Assembly: GCA_030682375.1 (NCBI GenBank)
Contig: JAUXOL010000015.1
Span: 146,283 to 210,282, forward strand
DNA length: 64,000 bases
Source: Gallionella sp.
Lineage (GTDB): Bacteria > Pseudomonadota > Gammaproteobacteria > Burkholderiales > Gallionellaceae
Reading direction: 5' to 3'
This document shows positions 33,139 to 42,428 of this stretch, piece by piece; position 1 is the stretch's first letter; every line of letters begins with the position of its first letter. The notes below the pieces were generated by a model, which made no database searches, had not been told where the DNA came from, and worked only from the letters and a program-made list of their open reading frames with translations. The translations under genes were made by a program, and so were the position numbers.

Positions 33139-34844
33139 ATGTGTTTGTTTTCCTGTTGGTCCCACTCGAGCAATGCTTCGGCGAACATTATGCGCCAACC
33201 TGCGGCCGCTGCCGCGCCGCCGTCCAACCGCCCGTTGTGGATGTAGTGGCTGGCGGCATTGTCCGGTTGGGCGAGATGGCGCTGCAATATGATCGGTAGT
33301 GCAGCCAGCACCGCTTCGGTGTCGCGCCGTATCGCCTCCTGCGCATCGAGATCGTCTGCCGCTGCGACCCAGGAGATCGCCAGCGTGTGCTCGAACAAAT
33401 CCCACAGCCCTTTCTGGTCGCCGATCAGTGCCTCGACGCTCTTGGCTACGGTGCCGGCCTTCTCCAGCTCGTGGCGTATCTTCTCCAGCGCCCCGGCGCG
33501 GATCATGTTGAGTTCGCTATCGAGGCGGATCAGCAGCAGCGTCGCCTGCAATTCGCCGCGGCTTGCCGTGGCCGTGCGCACCATGTTCTGTGCCAGCGCC
33601 TTGTCGGTCGCCATCGCGTACAGGCGCGCCAGCGTGAAGAAGGCGAGTCCGATAGTCACCGGGCCGGTGAGGTTGATGTAGACGTTGGTGAGGTTGATGC
33701 TGGCGTAGGTGATGCCGATCAGGATGAATTGAGACAGGCCGAACACGCGGTCTATCTTGTCGCGCCCGGCATCGCGGTAGAAGCCCCAGGCCGTCAGCCA
33801 CACGATGGTCAGCGTGATCAGCAGATACCACCCCCGTCCTTCCGGGTAGCGCAGCGCGTCGCCATGCTTGAAGTTGTCTATCGCGGTGGCGAGTATTTCC
33901 ACGCCGGGGAACATGCGATCCATCGGCGTCGCTTTGATGTCGAACAGGCTGGGCGCGGTCGAACCGATGATGACGATCTTGTCCCTGAATTCGTCCTGCG
34001 GGCGTTTCTTGTCCTTGCTGGTCAGGTCGGCGTACAGGTCGCTGAAACTGACGTAGCGATAGGTGAACGGCGATCCGCGCCAGTTCAGCAGCACCTGTTG
34101 CGCATCCGGCTCGATCCAGCCCTGTTCTCGCGCGATGCGCGTCGGCAGCGAGGGCAGCGCCCAGCCGTAGGCTTCGCGGTAGACGCTGTAGCGGCGCGCC
34201 ACGCCGTCGCTATCGGGATAGATGTTGTGCAGGCCGAGGCGACCGCCGTCCAGTGCGCTTTGAAAGTGCGGCAGCACTACCGCGACAGTCGCTTTGTCGT
34301 CGGGCTGCATGTTCGGATGCGGCGCCACGCCGGGGATCATCGCAGGCTTGATCTGGCTGAGATGGTCGCTGGACGGATCCAGCCGCAGCATCGGGAAATA
34401 GGTGTTGTTCGTCGCTGCGATGGCGTTGTCGAAATAAGCGTCGCTGTCCGGGTTGTACACGTCCGCATCGCTGAACAGGATGTCGAACACGACGGCTTTG
34501 GGTTGCTGCTTTTCGAGCTGTTCGAGAAACTCGCCGAGCACCTGACGCGGCCATGGCCAGCGTCCGTATTCCTGTGCCAGCGCCGCCAAGCTGGCCTCGT
34601 TGATGTCCACGATCACGATGTCGGGGTCGGGCTGGGGCACGATGATGCGGTGGCGCACCATGGTGTCGAACGCGGCCTGGCGCATCTCGGAGGTCGCGTG
34701 CAGCACCGTCGCATCGAGTGCCGCGAACACGCTGAACAGCGCGGCGAGGTAGAGGTAGAAGCTGTGCTTCCACAGTTGCGCGAGCTTTTCGGCGAGATGT
34801 TCGCGCGCCTTGAGCAAACGGCCGATGATGAGTTTCCGGTTCAT
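33135..34844 (-). CDS. CHASE2-domain membrane protein without a recognised output domain
   Basis: 569 residues. An N-terminal membrane helix (about 25-50) is followed by a periplasmic CHASE2 sensor domain (about 55-330: DIVIVDINEASLAALAQEYG ... VVFDILFSDADVYN ... IVIIGSTAPSLFDIKATPM) and the three closely spaced helices that usually end CHASE2 (about 345-420). CHASE2 normally leads into a kinase, cyclase or GGDEF domain. Here a 150-residue helical tail follows (LDSELNMIRAGALEKIRHEL), with no known motif. The last codons and stop are set by a palindromic element. It may signal through the tail or pair with the neighbouring SH3 and M48 proteins. Confidence 0.88.
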   Translation of the reverse strand: MNRKLIIGRLLKAREHLAEKLAQLWKHSFYLYLAALFSVFAALDATVLHATSEMRQAAFDTMVRHRIIVPQPDPDIVIVDINEASLAALAQEYGRWPWPRQVLGEFLEQLEKQQPKAVVFDILFSDADVYNPDSDAYFDNAIAATNNTYFPMLRLDPSSDHLSQIKPAMIPGVAPHPNMQPDDKATVAVVLPHFQSALDGGRLGLHNIYPDSDGVARRYSVYREAYGWALPSLPTRIAREQGWIEPDAQQVLLNWRGSPFTYRYVSFSDLYADLTSKDKKRPQDEFRDKIVIIGSTAPSLFDIKATPMDRMFPGVEILATAIDNFKHGDALRYPEGRGWYLLITLTIVWLTAWGFYRDAGRDKIDRVFGLSQFILIGITYASINLTNVYINLTGPVTIGLAFFTLARLYAMATDKALAQNMVRTATASRGELQATLLLIRLDSELNMIRAGALEKIRHELEKAGTVAKSVEALIGDQKGLWDLFEHTLAISWVAAADDLDAQEAIRRDTEAVLAALPIILQRHLAQPDNAASHYIHNGRLDGGAAAAAGWRIMFAEALLEWDQQENKHM

Positions 34845-34869
34845 GGGAGGTTCTCCGGGGTGCGGATGG

Positions 34870-36093
34870 TCATTCTATCGCCGGCGGGCGTTGGTCGTGC
34901 ATCTCGATGCGCGAGACGAACCAGATCGCCAGCAGGTTGGCGATCACGGCCGCAAAGCCCACCTCGCCGTAATCGACGATCTGGCCGCTCGCATCTTGCG
35001 AGATGATGTAGCCCGCCAGCGTAGTTGCCAGACCCATCGCCAGCGATTGGGTGGTGGCGTTCAGCGACATGAAGGTGCCGCGCAGTTTCGGCTGCGATGC
35101 CGAGGTGATGATCGCCATCGCCGGAATCATGCGTCCCGAGACCAGCACGAAGAATATCGTTGTGCAGATCAGCCACAGCCACAGCGGCGTGGCGCCGATA
35201 TGCGTCACCACCAGTATCGGCAGCAGCGCGGAGAGGGCGACTATGCGGTAGGTCTTCACCTTGCCGTGCAGGTCGGCCCAGTGGCCGATCAGTCGCGCGG
35301 TGACCAGCGTGGCAGCGCCGCCGCATAAATAGATGTATGGAAGGTCGAGCTGCGTGATGCCGACGTTGTGCACCGCATACACGGTGATGTAGGGGATCAC
35401 CGTGAATCCGGAGAAGATGATTAGCGCGGAGAACAGCAGCGCGCGCAGGTGATTGGCGTCGCGCAGCACGTCGAACATCGGGGCGAACGGATGGGCGCGT
35501 TTTTCGGTGCTGATGTGGCCGCGCAACTCGGGCAGCACGCGCAGGCCGACGACGATGAACAGCACGACCAGCGCGGCGATGAAGACGAACGGCGCGCGCC
35601 ACTGGAAATGGTTAGCCAGCCACAGCGACACCGGCACCCCCGCGACGGTGGCGACCGAGAACGAGGCCGACACCATGCCGCCCGCCCTTGCGCGGCGCTC
35701 GAACGGGATCGCATCGCCGATGATGGTGTGCGTCATCGCGCCCATCACGCCGCCGAACGCCCCGGCCAGCCCGCGCGCGATCAGCAGCGTGGCGTAGCCG
35801 GGCGCGAGGCCGCAGGCCAGCGTCGCGATGCCGAACAGCGCGAACATCGTCAGCAGCATGCGTTTGCGTTCGAAGCGGTCGACGAACACCGCGGTCAGCA
35901 GGCCGGACAGCGCGGCGCTGAAGCTGTAGGAGGCGACCAGTAAACCGAACTCGTGCGTGGTGATGCCGAGCTCGGCGATCAGGATGGGACCCAGCGGCAT
36001 CATGATCATGAAGTCGATCACATGGCTGAACTGGATGCCGGCGAGTGTGAGCAGCAGGTAGCGTTCGCGTTGCGGAGTGAGGGATGGATACAT
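34870..36093 (-). CDS. Major facilitator superfamily transporter
   Basis: 407 residues with twelve predicted membrane helices and the MFS loop 2-3 motif (FVDRFERKRMLLTMFALFG). It belongs to the drug-efflux/arabinose-exporter-like DHA1 group by general appearance (IQFSHVIDFMIMMPLGP at helix 1, GVMGAMTHTIIGDAIPFERR in the middle loop). Substrate unknown. 25 bp upstream of the CHASE2 gene on the same strand and divergent from maeB. Confidence 0.9.
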   Translation of the reverse strand: MYPSLTPQRERYLLLTLAGIQFSHVIDFMIMMPLGPILIAELGITTHEFGLLVASYSFSAALSGLLTAVFVDRFERKRMLLTMFALFGIATLACGLAPGYATLLIARGLAGAFGGVMGAMTHTIIGDAIPFERRARAGGMVSASFSVATVAGVPVSLWLANHFQWRAPFVFIAALVVLFIVVGLRVLPELRGHISTEKRAHPFAPMFDVLRDANHLRALLFSALIIFSGFTVIPYITVYAVHNVGITQLDLPYIYLCGGAATLVTARLIGHWADLHGKVKTYRIVALSALLPILVVTHIGATPLWLWLICTTIFFVLVSGRMIPAMAIITSASQPKLRGTFMSLNATTQSLAMGLATTLAGYIISQDASGQIVDYGEVGFAAVIANLLAIWFVSRIEMHDQRPPAIE

Positions 36094-36139
36094 CGGGCGA
36101 ATTTTACCAGACGGTGTCGGGAGGCTGAGTGCGCTGCGT

Positions 36140-36145
36140 TATAAT
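36140..36145 (+). promoter_or_regulatory. -10 element candidate for maeB
   Basis: A perfect TATAAT, 28 bases before the maeB ATG, in the gap divergent from the MFS gene. The -35 region (around 36115-36122, GTGTCGGG) is poor. Confidence 0.45.
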
Positions 36146-36173
36146 CGGGGACAACGTTTTATCGAGGCAAGTT

Positions 36174-38360
36174 ATGGACAAGCAATTGCGCGAAGCCGCG
36201 CTGCAATACCACCGCCAGTCACCAGCGGGCAAGATTTCGGTCGTTCCCAGCAAACCCATGCAGACCCAGCGCGACCTGGCGCTGGCTTATTCTCCCGGCG
36301 TGGCGGCGGCATGCGAGGAGATCGTGCGCGACCCGAACGAGGCTCGCAGCCTGACCGCGCGCGGCAACCTGGTCGCTGTGATCTCCAACGGCACCGCGGT
36401 GCTGGGGCTGGGCAACATCGGGCCGCTGGCCTCCAAGCCGGTGATGGAAGGCAAGGGCGTGCTGTTCAAGAAGTTCGCCGGTATCGACGTGTTCGACATC
36501 GAGATCGCCGAGAACGACCCGGACAAGCTGGTGGACATCGTCGCGTCGCTGGAGCCGACCTTCGGCGGCATCAACCTCGAGGATATCAAGGCCCCCGAGT
36601 GTTTCTACATCGAGCGCAAGCTGCGCGAGCGCATGAAGATTCCCGTCTTCCACGACGACCAGCACGGCACGGCGATCATCGTCGGCGCGGCGCTGCTGAA
36701 CGGCCTGAAGGTCGTCGGCAAGGATATCGCGAAGATCAAGCTGGTGGTCAGCGGTGCTGGCGCCGCGGCGCTGGCCTGTCTGGACATGCTGGTGGGCTTG
36801 GGCGTGCGGATGGAGAACATCACCGTCACCGACATCAAGGGCGTGGTCTACAAGGGGCGCGCCGAGGAGATGGACGACAACAAGGCGCGCTTCGCGATAG
36901 AGACCTCCGCGCGCACGCTGGGCGAGGTGATCGCCGGGGCGGACGTGTTCCTCGGCCTGTCGGCGGGCGGTGTGCTGAAGCCGGAGATGGTCGCGCAGAT
37001 GGGTAATCGCCCGCTGATCTTCGCGTTGGCGAACCCGAATCCGGAGATCCTGCCGGAGCACGCCAAGGCGGTGCGTCCGGATGCGATCCTCGCGACAGGC
37101 CGTTCCGACTATCCGAACCAGGTCAACAACGCGCTGTGTTTTCCCTATATGTTCCGCGGTGCGCTGGACGTGGGGGCGACGACGATCAACGAGGAGATGA
37201 AGCGCGCCGCAGTGCACGCGATCGCCGAGCTGGCCTGCGCCGAGAAGTCGCATGCGGTGGCCGAGGTGTACGGCGAGGAAGAGCTGAATTTCGGCGAGAA
37301 CTACCTGATCCCCAAGCCGTTCGATCCGCGCCTGATCAAGCGCGTCGCCCCGGCGGTCGCGCAGGCCGCGATGGACAGCGGCGTCGCGACGCGCCCCATC
37401 GCCGACATGGCGACCTACCGCGAGCAGATATCCCATTTCGTCTACCAGTCCGGCATGTTGATGAAGCCGGTGTTCGACATGGCGAAGCGCCATCCGCAAC
37501 GCCTCGTCTACGCCGAGGGCGAGGACGAGCGCGTGCTGCATGCGGTGCGTACGGTCGTGGACGACGGCCTGGCGAAGCCCGTGCTGGTCGGCGATGCCGA
37601 CGTCATCTCACGCCGTATCGAGAAGCTGGGTCTGCGACTGACGGCCGGCCAGGACTACGAGCTGGTGGATAGTTCGAAAGACGCGCGCCATCCGACGCAG
37701 ATCGCGGCGACGCTGGTGAGCGAAGGCCGCGCCGACGCGATGCTGTGCGGCGTCGGCGGTACGCCGCAGGACCACCTCACCCCGGTGCGCGATGTGATCG
37801 GGTTGCGCAGCGGCGCCTCGGTGTTCGCCGCGATGAATATCCTGATGCTGAAGGAGCACACGCTGTTCATCTGCGACACGCATGTGAACCTCGATCCGAC
37901 CGCGGAGCAGATCGCCGAGATGACGATGCTGGCCGCGGAGGAAGTGCGCCGCTTCGGCATCGTGCCCAAGGTCGCGTTGTTGTCGCACTCCAACTTCGGC
38001 AGCTTCGACGACGCTTCGGCGCGCAAGATGAGCCGTGCGCGCGAGCTGCTGGAGCAGCAGGCGCCGGGGCTGGAAGTGGAAGGCGAGATACACGGCGACG
38101 CTGCGGTGTCCGCCGCGATCCGCGCGCAGGTGTTCCCGAACTCGCGCCTGAAAGACGATGCCAATCTGCTGGTGATGCCCAACCTGGATGCGGCCAACAT
38201 CGCATTCAACTTGCTGAAGGTGCTGGCCGGCGACGGTATCACCATCGGCCCGGTGCTGCTGGGTGCGTCGAAATCGGTGCATATCCTGACCAATACTGCT
38301 ACCGTGAGACGCATAGTCAACATGAGCGCGCTGGCGGTTGCCGGCGTCAGGACACATTAG
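36174..38360 (+). CDS. maeB: NADP-dependent malic enzyme with phosphotransacetylase-like domain
   Basis: 728 residues from ATG 36174 (GAGGCAAGTT upstream). The N-terminal half is malic enzyme, converting malate to pyruvate and CO2: [36 protein letters not shown] for metal binding and [16 protein letters not shown] for NADP. From about residue 425 a phosphotransacetylase-like domain follows ([16 protein letters not shown] ... [19 protein letters not shown]), which is regulatory in MaeB. It supplies NADPH and pyruvate. Nine bases precede the next small gene, likely co-transcribed. Confidence 0.96.
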   Translation: MDKQLREAALQYHRQSPAGKISVVPSKPMQTQRDLALAYSPGVAAACEEIVRDPNEARSLTARGNLVAVISNGTAVLGLGNIGPLASKPVMEGKGVLFKKFAGIDVFDIEIAENDPDKLVDIVASLEPTFGGINLEDIKAPECFYIERKLRERMKIPVFHDDQHGTAIIVGAALLNGLKVVGKDIAKIKLVVSGAGAAALACLDMLVGLGVRMENITVTDIKGVVYKGRAEEMDDNKARFAIETSARTLGEVIAGADVFLGLSAGGVLKPEMVAQMGNRPLIFALANPNPEILPEHAKAVRPDAILATGRSDYPNQVNNALCFPYMFRGALDVGATTINEEMKRAAVHAIAELACAEKSHAVAEVYGEEELNFGENYLIPKPFDPRLIKRVAPAVAQAAMDSGVATRPIADMATYREQISHFVYQSGMLMKPVFDMAKRHPQRLVYAEGEDERVLHAVRTVVDDGLAKPVLVGDADVISRRIEKLGLRLTAGQDYELVDSSKDARHPTQIAATLVSEGRADAMLCGVGGTPQDHLTPVRDVIGLRSGASVFAAMNILMLKEHTLFICDTHVNLDPTAEQIAEMTMLAAEEVRRFGIVPKVALLSHSNFGSFDDASARKMSRARELLEQQAPGLEVEGEIHGDAAVSAAIRAQVFPNSRLKDDANLLVMPNLDAANIAFNLLKVLAGDGITIGPVLLGASKSVHILTNTATVRRIVNMSALAVAGVRTH

Positions 38361-38369
38361 GAGGCTGCC

Positions 38370-38603
38370 ATGAACAAACAGGAAACAGAGCTGCTGCGTC
38401 AGGAAGTCGAGATGCTGATGAACGAGCGCGCACGCCTGCTCAAGGTGGTCGGAGCGGCGGCGGTGCTGGTGGCGAACACCGAGGCGCATAAGCTGCCTTC
38501 GGGCGCGGTGAATGCTGCGGAAATGTTGTCCGAGACGCTGAATGCGCTGCCCGAGGAGACGCTGAAGGACGCGCTCGAATCGGTGCAGGCCGAGCTCGAG
38601 TAG
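38370..38603 (+). CDS. Small helical protein, unknown function
   Basis: 77 residues, acidic and predicted to be almost all alpha-helix (ETELLRQEVEMLMNERARLL, then GAAAVLVANTEAHKLPSG). A good ribosome site (TAGGAGGCTGCC) precedes the ATG. It lies between maeB and the patatin gene with gaps of 9 and 7 bp, so it is part of that operon. No known family assigned. Confidence 0.75.
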   Translation: MNKQETELLRQEVEMLMNERARLLKVVGAAAVLVANTEAHKLPSGAVNAAEMLSETLNALPEETLKDALESVQAELE

Positions 38604-38610
38604 GGCGCGC

Positions 38611-39777
38611 ATGAGCGAGCGCATCGGCCTGATCCTGACCGGCGGCGGTGCGCGCGCGGCTTATCAGGTCGGAGTGCTGAAGGCGATCGCCGAGTATCTG
38701 CCGCGCCAGGCGCACAATCCTTTTCCGGTGATCTGCGGCACCTCGTCGGGCGCGCTGAATGCCGCGGCATTGGCGGTGAATGCGCACAATTTCCGCCGCG
38801 GGGTGCGTTACCTCACCAGTATCTGGCGGAACTTCCATACCTACGAGGTCTATCGTACCGACGTGGTCGGCGTGTTCAACAACACGATGCTGTGGCTGGC
38901 CGGGCTGGTGCTCAGCGGGCTGGGGATCAACCGGTTGACGCGGGTGTCGCTGCTCGATAACAAGCCTCTGGCCGAGCTGCTGGACGAGATCCTGCCCTGC
39001 GACAAGATACAGCAGAGCATAGACGCGGGGCTGCTGCATGCGCTGAGCATCACGGCTTCCGGTTACGAATCCGGCAAGTCGGTCACTTTCTATCAGGGCG
39101 TCGGCGACATCGAGCCCTGGTGGCGCACCCGCCGTGTGGGCGTGCCGACCAATATCGAAATCAAACATCTGCTCGCCTCGTCGGCGATCCCTTTCATCTT
39201 TCCCGCTACGTTGATCAATCGCGAATATTTCGGCGACGGTTCGATGCGCCAGATCGCGCCTGTCAGTTCGGCGCTGCATCTGGGGGCTACACGAATCATG
39301 GTGATCAGTGCGACCAACGATGCACTGGAGTTGTCGCGGCGCAGCGAGCCGGGCAGCTATCCCTCGCTGGCGCAGATTGCCGGCCATGCGCTCAACAGCA
39401 TCTTCATGGACAGCATGGAGGTCGATCTGGAGCGGGTGCAGACGATCAACCGGCTGGTGGAACTGATGCCGGACGAGATGCGCGATGCGACCGGTCTGAA
39501 GTATGTCGAACTGCTGGTGATCAAGCCCAGCGAATCGATAGACAAGATTGCCGAACGTTACATGACCGAGTTGCCGTGGACGATACGCCTGTTGTTGCGG
39601 CTGGCCGGTGCGGCGCCGCGCGGACACGGTTCGGCATTGGTCAGTTTCCTGCTGTCGGAACGGAAGTATTGCCGGGCGCTGATCGAGCTGGGTTATCGCG
39701 ATGCGCAGCAACAGCGCGACGAGATCGTGCGTTTCCTCGGTGTTCCATCCCGGCACGAAAACGAGATACCGCAATGA
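38611..39777 (+). CDS. Patatin-like phospholipase
   Basis: 388 residues with the patatin catalytic dyad. The oxyanion loop LTGGGARAAYQVG is at 10-21, nucleophile S45 in GTSSG, and Asp209 in FGDGS. Such enzymes hydrolyse acyl chains of phospholipids. No signal peptide, so probably cytoplasmic or membrane-associated (hydrophobic stretch around 93-105). The long C-terminal region (about 250-388) is poorly conserved. Its stop overlaps the birA start. Confidence 0.92.
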   Translation: MSERIGLILTGGGARAAYQVGVLKAIAEYLPRQAHNPFPVICGTSSGALNAAALAVNAHNFRRGVRYLTSIWRNFHTYEVYRTDVVGVFNNTMLWLAGLVLSGLGINRLTRVSLLDNKPLAELLDEILPCDKIQQSIDAGLLHALSITASGYESGKSVTFYQGVGDIEPWWRTRRVGVPTNIEIKHLLASSAIPFIFPATLINREYFGDGSMRQIAPVSSALHLGATRIMVISATNDALELSRRSEPGSYPSLAQIAGHALNSIFMDSMEVDLERVQTINRLVELMPDEMRDATGLKYVELLVIKPSESIDKIAERYMTELPWTIRLLLRLAGAAPRGHGSALVSFLLSERKYCRALIELGYRDAQQQRDEIVRFLGVPSRHENEIPQ

Positions 39778-40760
39778 CGGCAGAGGCTCTGCGCGCCCGA
39801 ACCTGGCAGCTGCTGGACATTCTGGCGGACGGGCGCTTCCATTCCGGCGAGGTGCTGGCGCAGCGGCTGGGCGTGTCGCGCGCCAGCGTGTTCAATGCGC
39901 TGGTCGACACGGCGGGTTGCGGCGTCGCGGTGCAGCGCGTGCGGGGTCGGGGTTACCGTCTGGCGCGCCCTTGGCAGCCGTTGCGTCGCGACGATATATT
40001 GCACTGGCTGGATGCGGACGGCGGGAGTTTCGACATCGAAGTCATGCCGCAGGCCGCCTCCAGCAACTCCTTGCTGTTGCAGCGCGCGGCACTCGGCGCG
40101 CCGGGCGGCAGCGTCGTCGCGGTGGAGCTGCAGAGCGCCGGGCGCGGTCGTCTCGGGCGGACCTGGCATTCTGGGCTGGGCAATGCGCTGACGTTCTCGC
40201 TGCTGTGGCGTTTCGATTGCGGCTTGAATGCGCTGTCCGGGCTGAGCCTGGCGGTCGGCGTGGCGGTCGTGCGCGCGCTGGACAAGGCGGGTGCGCAGGG
40301 CGTCGGCCTGAAGTGGCCGAACGACATCGTCAGCGCGCAGGGCAAGCTGGGCGGCGTGCTGATCGAGGCGCAGGGCGATATGCTGGGCCCCAGCGCGGTG
40401 GTGATCGGCATCGGCCTGAACTGCCATCTGCCGGAATCGTTGGTGCGCCAGATCGACCAGCCGGCCTGTGCGCTGGACGAGCTATGCGCGGAACTGCCCG
40501 AGCGCAACCGTCTGCTGGCGCTGTTGCTGCAGGAATTGGCGACGGTGTTGCGGCAGTTCGTGCGGGACGGATTCGTGCCGTTGCGCGACGACTGGGAACG
40601 CAGGCATATCCATCAGGGCGAGGAGATACGCCTGTGTCTCGCGGACGGCAGCGAAGTGAACGGCATCGCGCGCGGGGTCGGTGACAGCGGCGAGCTGCGC
40701 CTGGAGACCGGACAGGGCATGCGCAGTTTCAATTCGGGAGAAGTGGGAGTGCGGCGATGA
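39774..40760 (+). CDS. birA: Biotin-protein ligase / biotin operon repressor
   Basis: 328 residues from ATG 39774 (ATGA overlap with the patatin gene). An N-terminal winged helix (RFHSGEVLAQRLGVSRASVF, about 15-65) is followed by the ligase domain with the biotinyl-AMP loop GRGRLGRTW and KWPNDI. It attaches biotin to acetyl-CoA carboxylase and, given the HTH, may also repress biotin genes. The start of coaX overlaps its end. Confidence 0.95.
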   Translation: MTAEALRARTWQLLDILADGRFHSGEVLAQRLGVSRASVFNALVDTAGCGVAVQRVRGRGYRLARPWQPLRRDDILHWLDADGGSFDIEVMPQAASSNSLLLQRAALGAPGGSVVAVELQSAGRGRLGRTWHSGLGNALTFSLLWRFDCGLNALSGLSLAVGVAVVRALDKAGAQGVGLKWPNDIVSAQGKLGGVLIEAQGDMLGPSAVVIGIGLNCHLPESLVRQIDQPACALDELCAELPERNRLLALLLQELATVLRQFVRDGFVPLRDDWERRHIHQGEEIRLCLADGSEVNGIARGVGDSGELRLETGQGMRSFNSGEVGVRR

Positions 40761-41467
40761 GATTGCTGGTCGATGCGGGCAACACGCGCATCAAGTGGGC
40801 GCTGACGCGCGGCGACGAGTGGCTGCAGAGCGGCGCGTTGCCGACCGCCCGCGCGGCGGAGTTGTCCGCGCAGTTCGCCGAGGTCCCGTCCGTCCGTGAG
40901 GCGTGGGTGAGCAACGTCGCGGGCGAGGCAGTCGCGCGGGCGTTGCGCGAGGCCATCTCCGCCGATGCTTGGCATTTCGTCGCGGCCTGCGAGCGACAAT
41001 GCGGTGTGCGCAACGGCTACGAGCAGCCGGCGCAGCTCGGCAGCGACCGCTGGGCGGCGCTGATCGCGGCATGGCACCTGGTCGGTGCGCGCTGCCTGGT
41101 GGCGAGTTGCGGCACGGCGACGACGGTGGATGCGCTGTCGGACGACGGCGAGTTCCTCGGCGGGCTGATCCTGCCCGGTATCGAGCTGATGCAGCGCAGC
41201 CTGTGCGGCGCGACGGCGCAACTGGAACTTTCGCAGGGCAGCTATGATGCGTTCCCGCGTAACACCGCAGACGCGATGTTCAGCGGTGCGGTGCAGGCCG
41301 TTTGCGGTGCGATCGAACGGCAGCGTGGCTTGCTCGGCGATGCGCCGGTGGTGTTGGGCGGCGGTGCCGCGGAATCGTTGCGCGGGCGGCTTAATCTGCC
41401 GCTGCGTCTGGAAGATGATCTGGTGTTGCAGGGATTATGGCTAATCGCACGGGAAGCGAACTCATGA
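40757..41467 (+). CDS. coaX: Type III pantothenate kinase
   Basis: 236 residues. The acetate/sugar-kinase fold: phosphate loop LLVDAGNTRIKWAL at the start, GSDRWAALIAAW in the middle and SCGTATTVDAL for catalysis and dimer contact. First step of coenzyme A synthesis. It overlaps birA and the SPOR gene by four bases each, the usual betaproteobacterial birA-coaX arrangement. Confidence 0.95.
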   Translation: MRLLVDAGNTRIKWALTRGDEWLQSGALPTARAAELSAQFAEVPSVREAWVSNVAGEAVARALREAISADAWHFVAACERQCGVRNGYEQPAQLGSDRWAALIAAWHLVGARCLVASCGTATTVDALSDDGEFLGGLILPGIELMQRSLCGATAQLELSQGSYDAFPRNTADAMFSGAVQAVCGAIERQRGLLGDAPVVLGGGAAESLRGRLNLPLRLEDDLVLQGLWLIAREANS

Positions 41468-42162
41468 TGAAAAAAGTATTCTGGATTTTGCTGGCGGGGA
41501 ACGCGGTCTTCTTCGCGGCCATGCAATGGGGCGGTTTGTTGACGGCGGAGCCGGACGCTCCCCCGGTGCAGGCGGCGCTGAACGAGCAGAAGATACGCCT
41601 GCTGGGCGCGCCGCCGTCGGCCGTGCCTCAGTCCGCGACGGTGGAAGTCGCCGCCTCCGCCGTTCCGGCAGTTGCATCCGCCGCCAAGAGCGAGGCCCGC
41701 GCCTGCATGGAGTGGGGCGAGTTCTCCGGCGACGATCTGGCCCGCGCGACGGCCGCATTGAACGGGTTGCGTCTGGGCAACCGCCTGGGGCAGCGCGAGG
41801 TCGAGTACAACATAGGCTACTGGGTATATGTCCCTCCGCTGAAGGACAAGGAGACGGTCGCGCAGAAGATCGAGCAGCTGAAGGCGCGGGGCGTAGAGGA
41901 ATACTTCGTCGTGCAGGAGGCCGGTATCTGGCTGAACGCGATCTCGCTGGGCGTGTTCAAGACACGGGAGGCGGCGCAGAACTTCGTCGGCCAGTTGCGC
42001 GCCAAAGGCGTGCGCAGCGCGCAGGTCGGCGAGCGCAGCAGCAGGCTGAAGGTGACGGTGTTCGTGCTGAACGGGCTGGATGCCGCGACGGCGGAGAGGC
42101 TGGCGGCGATGCGGAAGGACTTTCAGGACAGCGAACTCAAACAAGTTTCCTGCACGCATTGA
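41464..42162 (+). CDS. SPOR-domain protein
   Basis: 232 residues from ATG 41464. A single N-terminal membrane helix (FWILLAGNAVFFAAM) and a Pro/Ala-rich linker lead to a C-terminal SPOR-like domain (about 125-200: IGYWVYVPPLKDKETVAQKI ... YFVVQEAGIWLNAISLGVFK). SPOR domains bind denuded septal glycan strands. It ends at the -35 element of the tRNA-Met promoter. Confidence 0.85.
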   Translation: MMKKVFWILLAGNAVFFAAMQWGGLLTAEPDAPPVQAALNEQKIRLLGAPPSAVPQSATVEVAASAVPAVASAAKSEARACMEWGEFSGDDLARATAALNGLRLGNRLGQREVEYNIGYWVYVPPLKDKETVAQKIEQLKARGVEEYFVVQEAGIWLNAISLGVFKTREAAQNFVGQLRAKGVRSAQVGERSSRLKVTVFVLNGLDAATAERLAAMRKDFQDSELKQVSCTH

Positions 42163-42187
42163 CAAGGCGGGGGGAAATCCGGAGAAT
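42159..42187 (+). promoter_or_regulatory. Promoter of tRNA-Met
   Basis: A perfect -35 TTGACA (42159-42164) and a -10 GAGAAT (42182-42187) are separated by 17 bases, with a GC-rich discriminator (GCCGCGC) typical of stable-RNA promoters. The tRNA starts at 42202. The -35 overlaps the SPOR stop codon. Confidence 0.65.
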
Positions 42188-42201
42188 GCCGCGCTCTTCG
42201 C

Positions 42202-42278
42202 GGTGATATAGCTCAGTTGGTTAGAGCACAGCACTCATAATGCTGGGGTCGGTGGTTCAAGTCCACCTATCACCACCA
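42202..42278 (+). tRNA. tRNA-Met (anticodon CAT, elongator type)
   Basis: Cloverleaf: acceptor GGTGATA/TATCACC, D-arm GCTCAGTTGGTTAGAGC, anticodon stem CAGCA/TGCTG with loop CTCATAA, variable GGGGTC, T-arm GGTGGTTCAAGTCCACC, encoded CCA at 42276-42278. The first pair is G-C, not the mismatched C1 of initiator tRNA. The body resembles elongator tRNA-Met more than the lysidine-modified tRNA-Ile(CAT), which stays the alternative. Confidence 0.93.
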
Positions 42279-42300
42279 GATTCAGCCCGGTCGCACGGGC

Positions 42301-42342
42301 CAGCAAAAAGCCCGCATGTTCACGCATGCGGGCTTTTTGCTG
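42301..42342. terminator. Strong intrinsic terminator after tRNA-Met
   Basis: The 18-bp arms 42301-42318 and 42325-42342 are perfect complements (AAAAAGCCCGCATG paired with CATGCGGGCTTTTT) with a 6-base loop. The run of five T makes it a bidirectional terminator. Confidence 0.93.
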
Positions 42343-42428
42343 TCTGCAGGTTTAATTATCAGCCGATGGCTGATGGGAAATCGCGCGTCGTTGCGGTAGA
42401 CTGCCCCAAAAAAGGGGGAGCTTGAGGG

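Noticed and set aside
42202..42278. tRNA-Ile(CAT) instead of tRNA-Met
   Set aside because: The anticodon stem and GGGGTC variable region agree better with elongator tRNA-Met; identity elements would need a covariance model to settle.
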